DNA from: Xanthostigma xanthostigma
Lineage: Eukaryota; Arthropoda; Insecta; Raphidioptera; Raphidiidae
Length of the DNA stretch: 64,000 bases
Reading direction: 5' to 3'
Assembly: GCA_963575645.1 (NCBI GenBank)
Contig: OY754464.1
Span: 61,788,948 to 61,852,947 of the forward strand
Below, piece after piece: positions 31,547 to 39,949 of this stretch. The notes under the pieces are model-generated. The model worked only from the letters and a program-made list of their open reading frames with translations. It was not told the origin of the DNA and did no database searches. Made by a program: the position numbers and the translations under genes. Positions within the stretch are counted from its first letter, which is position 1; every line of letters starts with the position of its first letter.

Positions 31547-34232
31547 TCACCCCCCCCTTAGCGGTGGAGAGGGGAACAGCTCGGCACAACACACCGTGGT
31601 GGCTGAATTTAAGTCGCCACGTGCGGCCATCGGATGCCACACCAATCCAGCGGCGATGAATATGCCGCCCCTGGTAGGGAACGGTCGCAAAAACCCCGGA
31701 GGCGATCTCGAGCAAGGTCGGCCGAGGCTGATGTGGGCCGGCATAGGGGCCGAACGCTGAGACGGGTGGACGCTGGTCTGGCGCTGGCTGGTGGGTCGGT
31801 GGACGTCGGTCTGGCATTGGTGGTCGGGCCGGCGGATGCCGGTCTGGAGCTGGCGGTCGGGCCGGCGGATGCCGGTCTGGAGTTGGCGGTCGGGCCGGCG
31901 GATGCCGGTCTGGAGCTGGCGGTCGGGCCGGCGGATGCCGGTCTGGAGTTGGCGGTCGGGTCGGCGGATGCCGGTCTGGAGTTGGCGGTCGGGTCGGCGG
32001 ATGCCGGTCTGGAGTTGGCGGTCGGGCCGGCGGATGCCAGTCTAGAGCTGGCGTGGCCCGTTTAACGGGCGGCTGCGGGGATGTCGACTGTAAGGATTGC
32101 CGTTTCTGGAGTCGGCTGGCGGCAATCGCTATAGGTCGTGTCGGGCGGCGCGGGCCTCCGGCGACGGTTTGTTCGCAGGAGGGCGGATAGGCCGGTTTCT
32201 GGGGATTTCCGGCTGGCTGCCAGGGACGCGATGATGGCGTAGCCTTCGAGCTACTCCCGCTGGTCAGTGGTGGTCCTGGCCGAGACCTCGCAGCTGGCGT
32301 GGGAACGGCTGCTGGCTTTGAGCGGTGAGCGGCGACTGGCGGTGTGACGGCTGCTGGCTTTGACCGGGGAGCGGCGACTGGCGGTGTGACGGCTTGGGAC
32401 GGCAGGTGCCGTCGCGGAGCTGGTTGTGGCACGACGGTCGTTGAGACGGTGCTGTCCGGTGGCGGACGTGGTCGTTTGGCTGGGCTGGGTCCGGTCAGCA
32501 GATGGCCTCGTGGTCTGGTAATGGCCACAGGCTGGTCTGATGGCGGCAGGCGCTGGTGGAGCGGGACTGGCCGGCGGCGAAGACGTTCGCATTTTCTGCG
32601 CAGAGCGGCGAGTGGGTTCACTTGAGAACGTTGTTGATGCATAGCTATTGATGGATCAACTGAAAGGATTTTTTCTGGGTTGCTAGTTTTATAGGTGTTT
32701 GACTGGCAGTGGAGAGGGATGTCAGGATGAGACTTGAGATCTTGCACGTGAATATGTTTCCACCATTTCCCCTTGTTATCTCGTAGATCAACGATGACTG
32801 GAGAAACTATCCGTTTTACAGTTAGTGGTCCAATATTCTTAGGTGGGGGTGACAAGGTTAGTCCTATCTCTGCCCATAAATCAACTCCTATAATTATGTC
32901 ACTATCCATCGTTGGCATAATGACAAACGTGTGCTGGTAAACGGTACCTCCCACCTTAAGGGGAAGCGATACACTGCCTGGACAGGTCGTTTGTGTACCG
33001 TCGGCGAGAATGATTGGGCTGTCGGTTTTGCGAGCAAAGTGCGCATGTTCTTCGGTAAATGGTATCAGTTTCTCTGAAATGAACGACCCTTCGGAACCGG
33101 AGTCTAACAGAGCGTTTAACGGACGACCCCATAATGTCACATCTAGGTGCGGTCTTGGTTGATATCTTATAGTTACATTTTCGGTCGGCCGGGCCTCGGT
33201 GTTTACCTCCCGGCCGTGACGGCGTTTCCCGGGATGACAATCTCGTGTGAGTTGTCCGTCTTTTCCGCATACCGAGCAGAATTTTCTTGGTAGATTCGGG
33301 CATTTGAAACGTGTGTGTCCGGACTGTTGACAACGCCAACAGCAGTCGTTTCGGTTATAGACGGCGGCTACAGATCGGGTCGGTTCTGGAGTAGCGTGTG
33401 CGGTCGTTCGTTGCGATTGTTCGGTTTTGATTGTTTCGTACTCAATGGCTTGCTGTTGAAGTCTGGCTATTGATTGGATTTCATGTCGTCGGACATATAA
33501 TTTATATTCTGGCAGCATATTTTCATACAGGTAATCTATCTGTGTTTCCGGTGAGAGATTTCCAATTCGGCGCATGAGCGTTTGTATGTCAGCTGCATAC
33601 TTCACAAAAGGTTCGGCTACCTTCTGCAGTCGCTGACGTAGTTCTTTCTCTAGTTGATGTTGGTATCGGTACGGTAAGAATTGTTCTTGGAAACCTTTGA
33701 TAAAATGTCGCCAGCAATGCCAATTTGATCGGTTATTTCTATACCATAGCAGCGACTCCCCTCGCAGTAATTCGGGCAGGCTCGTGAATAATTGGTTATC
33801 ATCGTAGCCATAGGCTTGTTGAAGTTCTTCGATTCTTTCTAGAAAGCTGAGCGGGTCTTTACCGTTGAACGAGACTCCCCACTTTCTAATTTGGTTCATT
33901 GTTTTAGCTATATCGTGAGTCGGTGCGTCAGGTGACGGCGGTAAATTTAAGGATAACTGCGGAGCGGTCGTGTCTAGGTTACGGTTGTTACGTTTTGGTT
34001 TGGCGCCACCGCTGGCTTGCGACTGAGTTTCATGGTCGTCTTCTTGAAACAACTCGGGGTGCTGATCCACGAAGGTACTCATCTTGCGGCGTAGTTCATC
34101 ACATGTGCCGGTAGCGTCAATATTATTGTCAGTTAGGTATTTTATAAGTCCATCTTTGGTGAGTTGGTATATCCAACTTTTCGTCATAATGTCTGTTATA
34201 TTTGCACAAAAAATACTCAAAAAGGAAAACAA
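31542..34232 (-). CDS. gag: Gag-protease polyprotein with integrase-tail-like segment and Pro-rich repeats
   Basis: This is an 896-codon ORF; Met16 (near 34187) is a plausible alternative start, since residues 1-15 look like leader translation. Order: SAP-like helix pair (about 20-58); Gypsy-type Gag capsid domain (about 117-265); CCHC knuckle CWRCQQSGHTRFKC (298-311); a second knuckle with Gln in place of His, CSVCGKDGQLTRDC (319-332). Then comes a retropepsin with LLDSGSEGSFIS (375-386) and a second motif IIIGVDLW (446-453). Directly after the protease comes GPLTVKRI...KWWKHIHVQDLKSH (468-502), which resembles the GPY/F tail of Gypsy integrases. RT, RNase H and the integrase core are absent, as if removed by an in-frame deletion. 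Residues 560-890 are Pro/Arg-rich, with eight or nine copies of PDRHPPxRPPx (about 731-830). The ORF runs through the polypurine tract and its stop TAA lies in the LTR. It probably supplies particle proteins; replication needs a helper. Confidence 0.88.
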   Translation of the reverse strand: MFSFLSIFCANITDIMTKSWIYQLTKDGLIKYLTDNNIDATGTCDELRRKMSTFVDQHPELFQEDDHETQSQASGGAKPKRNNRNLDTTAPQLSLNLPPSPDAPTHDIAKTMNQIRKWGVSFNGKDPLSFLERIEELQQAYGYDDNQLFTSLPELLRGESLLWYRNNRSNWHCWRHFIKGFQEQFLPYRYQHQLEKELRQRLQKVAEPFVKYAADIQTLMRRIGNLSPETQIDYLYENMLPEYKLYVRRHEIQSIARLQQQAIEYETIKTEQSQRTTAHATPEPTRSVAAVYNRNDCCWRCQQSGHTRFKCPNLPRKFCSVCGKDGQLTRDCHPGKRRHGREVNTEARPTENVTIRYQPRPHLDVTLWGRPLNALLDSGSEGSFISEKLIPFTEEHAHFARKTDSPIILADGTQTTCPGSVSLPLKVGGTVYQHTFVIMPTMDSDIIIGVDLWAEIGLTLSPPPKNIGPLTVKRIVSPVIVDLRDNKGKWWKHIHVQDLKSHPDIPLHCQSNTYKTSNPEKILSVDPSIAMHQQRSQVNPLAALRRKCERLRRRPVPLHQRLPPSDQPVAITRPRGHLLTGPSPAKRPRPPPDSTVSTTVVPQPAPRRHLPSQAVTPPVAAPRSKPAAVTPPVAAHRSKPAAVPTPAARSRPGPPLTSGSSSKATPSSRPWQPAGNPQKPAYPPSCEQTVAGGPRRPTRPIAIAASRLQKRQSLQSTSPQPPVKRATPALDWHPPARPPTPDRHPPTRPPTPDRHPPTRPPTPDRHPPARPPAPDRHPPARPPTPDRHPPARPPAPDRHPPARPPMPDRRPPTHQPAPDQRPPVSAFGPYAGPHQPRPTLLEIASGVFATVPYQGRHIHRRWIGVASDGRTWRLKFSHHGVLCRAVPLSTAKGGVM
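31547..31560 (-). promoter_or_regulatory. Polypurine tract for plus-strand priming
   Basis: The minus strand reads TAAGGGGGGGGTGA immediately before the LTR's TG. An uninterrupted G run next to the downstream LTR is the expected primer for second-strand synthesis. The ORF translates through it (AKGGVM). Confidence 0.8.
31757..32042 (-). repeat. 33-bp tandem repeat coding for PDRHPPxRPPx
   Basis: About eight or nine 33-bp units within the polyprotein ORF, each coding an 11-residue Pro/Arg/His-rich unit. The edge copies have diverged (PDRRPPTHQPA, PDQRPPV). The opposite strand is also open (31634-32065) because the unit length is a multiple of three; that ORF is a shadow. Confidence 0.85.
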
Positions 34233-34332
34233 AATAAAAGCGAAAATACGATTGGTTTTATTAAAAGCAATTAATCTCTAGTTTCGGTAACGGTAAACGG
34301 TTAAATTTCTAGACGGTCAAAAGATTTTAACG

Positions 34333-34350
34333 GTCCCTGCTCGGGCGCCA
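34333..34350 (-). promoter_or_regulatory. tRNA-Lys-like primer binding site
   Basis: The minus strand reads TGGCGCCCGAGCAGGGAC, directly abutting the upstream LTR with no spacer. It complements the 3' end of a tRNA with CCA and differs by one base from the familiar tRNA-Lys(UUU) site TGGCGCCCGAACAGGGAC. Primer identity depends on the host tRNA set. Confidence 0.8.
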
Positions 34351-35390
34351 TGCAACGCTCCTTGCTCGCTATAGATGTAGTTATCAGCGAACAGACGTTT
34401 TGCAAACGGTCACTGCTGTCTCGTCGGCCACGGATCGGCTCGCCGGATCTCCAGGATTCAAAATAATTTAGCAGTGTTAACTATTTCTTTTCTTATCGTT
34501 TAAAGAAATCAAACACCAATCGTACGTTCTACTATTTTATTTCGTTCTCTTAAACTTAAAGGTAACAATTTGATACAAAGCAAACACATTTACGTGAGAA
34601 ATACAAATAATAAATTACATCAATGAAATGAGAAATGAAATCACTACTACAAAAATATATAATAAACGGTATACAAAATACAAGTGGGGCGGTATCCCCA
34701 AAATAAACGGTCGGGAGAAAACGGTGCCTGAAGTGACCGGACAGGGCCCTGCCGCGGGCAAAAGCGTCACTCCAGGGGGGGTGTCGGATCGGAACAGGTG
34801 GCTTAGACGGGATAGACTGGTGACGGCAAACTACCGCGGGGACCGCAAACTACGGCACCAACACCAGTCCTTCGGGATCGGGGACGGTAGCGACAAACTA
34901 TCGCTGGTTCAGCATCTACTGCGCCAATACCGTCGGAGGATATACGGAGCCAGGAGGGTACAGGTGTGACAGGTTATTAACGCCGGCTGAAGGCCTTAAG
35001 GGCGTTGTATGCAAATGTGCAAATTACTGTAGTCTAAATACTCTAGTTAGAGTATTTAGAACGTTAAACAGTTGTAATTTGACTCCCTTTATAAGAGTCT
35101 TATGTCTGGGGTCATGAAATGTTCGTGCCGTCTTCTATGCGAGAGGTAAAAGTTTTTATTATAAATTCGGTTTTTTATTTCTTACAAATTACTTAATTCT
35201 ACGGATAGTTCATCATGCAGGCATCGGATGCCGCTACTGGCTATGAATTTAGTTGATAAAAATGTTTTAACTCAGTTTATTCATAGGTGTCACTGAATAC
35301 ATGATTCTTACCTCGCATAGAAGACGGTAGTTAATTTATACTAGTCACAAAACACATACTACGTTCACGATTCGTAACGGCATCGTTACA
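34351..35390 (-). repeat. Upstream (5') LTR of the Gypsy-type element
   Basis: 1040 bp, with the same features as the downstream LTR: TATAAAGGG at about 35086-35094 (minus) and the palindrome at 35034-35059. It differs by a CA insertion near 34587 and by two substitutions near 34989-34997. Confidence 0.9.
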
Positions 35391-35674
35391 AATTAATGTT
35401 ATTAATTTTTCATTATTTTTTTAATCATTCAAAGTTTCAATCTTGCGTGCAATCTATTAGATTATAAATTATTTAATACTAATTAATTTTTATATTTTTT
35501 AGATATTTCTGAAGAAGGTCCAAATCCGGATCGAAACGTCATCTTGTGTTATATTGATTTGTATTTTTATTATTTTTTGTCAATATATCGTATGGTCTCA
35601 GAAAAATTGGTCGACAATTTTATTTACTTGAAGAGTTCTATTCAGACGTTAATCAAAGATTTAAACGGTCAAAT

Positions 35675-36549
35675 GTTGAACATATTCATCTATGCAGTGC
35701 TCAACTGATAGCTGCTTGCAAGCTTCAGTTATACCTATATGAAATATCACCATTGAGTCCAATCAACGACGTCGAATACAATTTAATTAACACATCGTTA
35801 TTTCAATGGAAACATGACGATAAAAAAGATTTAAACTAAGGTGGACATAAAAAAGCGGCAGATCATATAGAATTTAAAAATTCCTGGTAATTTATAAAAA
35901 CTGTTTCGCTGGTTTTGTCTGTTTTTTGGCATAAGAACCGATATTTGGTATAAAGAAGGATTATTGTAAGCAAGAACGTAGCCAGAGACGGGGATCACAG
36001 TTAAATACACAATTCAATAAAATCATGTATATTTGTTATGTTCCACGTTTGTAATTTTTATATTTCAACTCAATAAAATTTCTGCCTATACTTCTGAATT
36101 TAAGAACAGATTTTGTCTTAGCACTTCAACAACATTAGGATTTACAAGCCGCCACTACTTGACTGATCGAAGAAGACATAACCAAATATATTTTACAAGG
36201 CAAAATGTCAATTAAGCAAAAACTAAGAGACTAATTTGAAATAAGAAACCATTGCATTGGTCGGTAATGCATGTGGCTGACGTCAATAGTGTAGTGATAT
36301 ATTATATGTATAGGCAATTACACTATAAGTGTGGAATTAAAATCGTTCCAGGATATCACTCAGAGGTCGTGACGACTCAATACAAATTAAGTTTTGAACG
36401 TAGAAATTATTAAAGGTTCAACACTCCACAGCTCGTTTTTCGCAATAATTTAGAAATTTACATCACTCAACAAGTGTAATATGCACATATCTTGTTTGAG
36501 TTCACACTGAAATCCAGAAAAACTTTCTCATTCATTTAGTCATGGCTGA
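35675..36549. other. Intergenic, no supported feature
   Basis: AT-rich; the 60-codon ORF at 36033-36215 is unrecognised. Confidence 0.4.
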
Positions 36550-36599
36550 AGATTACGTCACAGAAATATTTAAAAGTTATTTATTTTGTTTATTATGCC

Positions 36600-37112
36600 G
36601 GCACTCCTCATGGCTATTTGTATTTGTGTATTTGGCATATTTGGCAAACAATTACCATGTGTGGACAGTCTATTTGACAAAGTGTTGGCCTAATTTGCCT
36701 ATTTGACAAATAAGGCCAATACCAAATACGCGTTACCGTGCGCTTGTCGGTTTTTCGAGTCACATCAAAGGAGTCAAATAGGCAAATACGCAAATAAACC
36801 GTCCACACAATGGCCATATTCAAAAGCGCACGCGCCGTGAACCAGTACGGACGTTCAGTATTTTTGTGTCTGTGCTGTGAGCGAGAACTGGAACAATTAC
36901 TATTGAAAATGAATTGGGATAATGAAACAGTGCTAAAATTCCTAGAATTTTGAACCTTGCGTTCTGCTGCCAAATGTTTGTGTGTTTGTTATTTGACTTT
37001 TATGTGTGGATGGTCGTATTTGCCTCTATTTACATGTTTGCCTTGAACGTCATATATTTTGCCAAATACAACAAACACCCAATAGCGAACACAAATAGCC
37101 ATGTGAAGTGCC
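36600..37112 (+). mobile_element. TIR element (GGCACTYCWCATGGCTATTTG) with MADF-like stub
   Basis: The left end GGCACTCCTCATGGCTATTT and the right end, inverted GGCACTTCACATGGCTATTT, share 18 of 20 bases. The subterminal zones are rich in TATTTG / CAAATA words on both sides. The only coding trace is a 14-codon stub at 36909. MADF proteins accompany PIF/Harbinger elements, so that superfamily is the first guess, but a TWA target duplication is not visible. Confidence 0.6.
36909..36953 (+). pseudogene. MADF-domain start remnant
   Basis: ATG opens MNWDNETVLKFLEF followed by TGA. The pattern Met-x-Trp-x-x-Glu-x-x-Leu-x-Phe-Leu-Glu resembles the first helix of MADF/Myb-like DNA-binding proteins found in insect transposons. 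The rest of the domain is gone, so this is only a stub. Confidence 0.4.
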
Positions 37113-37229
37113 ACCATTATACGTTTTCAAAGTTATAACAAAAAATGACAGATCTATCATTTTGTGTTAACTTTAAAAATTTATAATAAACAAAATAAAT
37201 AACTTTTAAATATTTCTATAACGTAATCT

Positions 37230-38349
37230 TGTTAAGTATATAATATTATGTAAAAAGGGCTCTAAGAAGCAAAAAATTTATAGGCCAGTTAATTTAAACA
37301 CTTTTTGTTGTTTTCAATGAAGACGGTTTTTCTAAAAAAAATATTTAGTTAACAATAGCCTAACTTTTTAAAAATAAATTTAAAAAATGTTTTTCAACGA
37401 AACTTTATTCTTTCCTGTGTTAAAATCACATCATAATTTACTGAAATTTTTAAATTGTTATTTAATACCTACTATAAAAAAATTATTTGATGTGTTGTAC
37501 TCTCTCAACAGGGCAGTGGCCTCGAGCTGTAACGGAAACTTTAAATTAAAACTACAAATAATAGAGATAGAGTTCGGGAGGTGGGACTTTTCTATCGGAA
37601 ATTTTTTCGTCTTTAAGAATCTTTTTTTCGATTTCCGCTACCGCCTATAGTTTTTGAGTAATTTACAAAAATCTGAGGGTTTTATTTTTCGTTTTTTGTT
37701 AACAACAAATGCAATTTTTTGGTGAAAAAAATCATAAAAACGTGTTTTTCGGATTTTTTCCGAATAGAATAAGCTATTGCTCATATGTATTGAAGACTTA
37801 GAACTATTTTTCTCAAGACACTTACTTCTCGACTAGACTACAATAAATCATCAATTCAAAGAATAGTAAACAAACAGCTAATAAAAAAAACAACTCTTTA
37901 AATACTGTAAAAATTGTGCCTACGCCACAGTTTTATGAACGAGCGGTTTGAAGATATTAAATTGTAGGGTTGTGAGTGACATGTCGTACAACCCTCCACA
38001 TTTTAAAACACCCCCGCACTTCCTTCCTGTATATTCACGAATGTGTCAAAAGGAGGGAAATCATTTTGGCAGGAATAAAAATATAAATAACTACATTCAG
38101 CGAGCAGATATATATATATATGTAATTGGTATCAACGCGTTACTCATCACTCATCATCCATTTTATTGGTTCCAGTTAACCCTACGAATTTTAAATCACT
38201 TGCCGTTACACTCTATATTCTTTTATTAACAAAGGTAAAGTACAGAGACTTTCACAGATTCCCGGATAGAAATAAATTGTGTAGCATGAACAAATAAATG
38301 TTTGTTTGGGGTGAGCTGTGATCAATAAAACTTTGAAATAGAGTAGTAT
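37230..38349. other. Intergenic, no supported gene
   Basis: AT-rich, with a (TA)n run at 38108-38119. ORFs at 37387-37650 and 37948-38229 have no recognised domain. Confidence 0.35.
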
Positions 38350-38820
38350 TATTTAGAGCAAGAACCGTCAACCGGCAAACCGCGGTTCGGATCAGGACCG
38401 CGTAAGTAGAAGCTGGACCGCGCTTCCAAAAAGACAGTTGTTAAAAGGAGGAATAAAAAACCTTCGGCAGAAATTTGCAGCTAAGTTCCAAGATTTTGTA
38501 GAAATACAGAAATTGTTCTAGTTTTTAAAAACTTGTCATGAAATTTCTCCAGCAGGAGAATGGACTGATGTAGCTGTGAAGTTTTTTAAAAATTGCAAAT
38601 TCATCACGGCAGATGGAGATCATCGACCTGCAGAACGATATTTCCCTGGAAATGTACCAATCTGCGTCTCCAGAGAGTTTTGAGTTGTGAAGATTTTATA
38701 ATATACAGCGGATTGCAACTAATTTTTTATGTTATTTTTAGTAATTGTAATGAATCGGATAATTTGTTTTCGAGTTATAACTGCAGCAAATTTGAAAAAT
38801 GTAGTTTCGAGTAAAACGCG
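38350..38820 (+). pseudogene. Broken hAT transposase (EPM2AIP1/GTF2IRD2-like type)
   Basis: One frame reads LRQKFAAKFQDFVEIQKL (about 38464-38517). After a stop and a frame change, another reads QMEIIDLQNDISLEMYQSAS (about 38610-38669). The phrase Gln-Met-Glu-Ile-Ile-Asp-Leu-Gln followed by a Leu-rich helix is characteristic of the hAT lineage that gave rise to GTF2IRD2 and EPM2AIP1 genes, upstream of its C-terminal dimerisation segment. Stops and frameshifts make it non-functional. GC-rich words at 38360-38430 (AACCGCGGTTCGGATCAGGA) may be a terminus of the same element. Confidence 0.6.
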
Positions 38821-39489
38821 TTTAAAGTTTAAGTTACTGATTTCATGGTTATAAATCGAGAAATATCATGCCATACTGCTAATCTGTTAGTCCAGGCCAG
38901 CGTTGCCAGTTTTTTTTTGCCAAGTCGGGATTTTGGAACCTTTGATTGAAAACAGCGGGATTCTTTCGTCGAAAGCGGAACATAGTAAAAAAACGTATAT
39001 AATCAGAAGTTTTCAAATATTTATCTTTTTATTAGAATTAAAATTACGTTTACGTGACAATAGATAGCAAAAATACCCATAGAAAATGTATTTTAATAAA
39101 AATATAATATTTTAAATTAGATTTACCCTATCGTTAAATAGTTGAGTCTTATTCGTCTTAGAATAAAAACAAAACCAGTGGGAGTATATGATCAAGTAAT
39201 TCAAGAATTACAAGGCGCGAAATTTTACAGCATATACCCTGGTGTTTTGTTTGAAAATCGGTGTATATATTTAACGACACTTGGAGCTTAATATATAACT
39301 TAATTTACTTAATCTAAGAAAAAAATAACAGTTGAAAATAATGAAACACAGAAAGGAAAAAAATAATTTTAATAATTTCATGGTTCTCTATGTAATATGT
39401 TATTATGTCATGCAAAAATTAAACAAAGAACTACCTAACTAACATCTTCAGAACAAATGAACAACAGATTTTTTTTCAAAATAGTTCTG

Positions 39490-39617
39490 AAATTATGAGT
39501 TTAGAAAAAAAAATTCATAACTTTCTTGTAAAAACAGATAGAAAAATAAACCGTTATGAAAACTACCCAATTATTATATAAACACAACTTTATATAGCAT
39601 ATATGCAGTGAAACGCG
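39490..39617 (-). repeat. Fragment of the ~520-bp dispersed repeat
   Basis: AACTTTCTTGTAAAAACAGA and ATAAACCGTTATGAAAACTA are the inverted counterparts of AAGAAAGTTT...AACGG in copies 1 and 2. The fragment runs straight into satellite array 2. Confidence 0.5.
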
Positions 39618-39949
39618 ATAGGGCAGAGGTGGAGTTTTTAAAAAAATAATTCCGGGGTGAACGATAAACGGGTATGCGAATTGTAATTCCGGGGTGAACG
39701 ATAAAGGGGTATGCGAATTGACTCGCACTTTAACGAGAAGGGGCAAATGTGGAGTTTTTAAAAAAACAATTCCGGGGTGAACGATAAACGGGTATGCGAA
39801 TTGTCTCGCAGTGAAACGGGAAGGGGCAAATGTGGAGTTTTTAAAAACACAATTCCGGGCTGAACGATAAAGGGGTATGCGAATTGTCTCGCAGTGAAAC
39901 GGGAAGGGGCAAATGTGGAGTTTTTAAAAAAACAATTCCGGGGTAAAAA
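39618..39949 (+). repeat. Satellite array 2 (~85/48-bp units)
   Basis: The same units as array 1: GGGGTGAACGATAAA, GGGTATGCGAATTG, CTCGCAGTGAAACGGGAAGG, GGCAAATGTGGAGTTTTTAA. About four units are present. It joins the 120-bp array at about 39950. Confidence 0.8.

Larger units (their letters stand above)
30509..35390 (-). mobile_element. Ty3/Gypsy-type non-autonomous LTR retrotransposon (Gag-PR only)
   Basis: Two LTRs (30509-31546 and 34351-35390) in direct orientation, each TG...CA, flank a 2804-bp interior. The 4-bp target duplication AATT lies at 30505-30508 and 35391-35394. The primer binding site abuts the upstream LTR and a polypurine tract abuts the downstream LTR, both placing transcription on the minus strand. 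The single long ORF has Gag and protease but no reverse transcriptase, RNase H or integrase core. By eye the LTRs differ by two substitutions and one 2-bp indel, so the insertion is recent. With PBS, PPT, LTRs and Gag intact but no polymerase, it would need a helper element. Confidence 0.92.
30342..35674 (+). mobile_element. Foldback element with 13-bp target duplication, interrupted by an LTR element
   Basis: The 13-mer TAAACGGTCAAAT is present at 30342-30354 and 35662-35674. Inside are 150-bp inverted arms, 30359-30508 and 35481-35630 (for example GTCGACAATTTTATTTACTT), then an asymmetric ~31-bp tail on the right. The right arm reads CTGAAGAAGGTCCAAATCCG followed by GATCGAAACGTC: a CUGANGA-like box, a 5-bp stem, then GAAAC-GTC. 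The LTR element at 30509-35390 sits in the former loop, so the foldback is older. The layout matches 26051-26280 and 43986-44239. Confidence 0.7.
36550..37229. repeat. Foldback with ~45-bp arms, interrupted by a TIR element
   Basis: Bases 36550-36595 (GATTACGTCACAGAAATATT...TTTGTTTATTA) are mirrored at 37184-37229 almost perfectly. An internal hairpin at 37127-37180 (GACAGATCTATC centre) belongs to the same foldback. The TIR element 36600-37112 separates the arms, so it inserted later. Confidence 0.65.

Noticed and set aside
31634-32065. 143-codon plus-strand ORF opposite the Pro-rich repeats
   Set aside because: The 33-bp unit keeps the opposite strand open automatically; the peptide is just the antisense of the repeat.
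30509-35390. Endogenous retrovirus with an envelope
   Set aside because: There is no second ORF, no membrane-protein features and no pol. The C-terminal part of the single ORF is Pro-rich and soluble in character.
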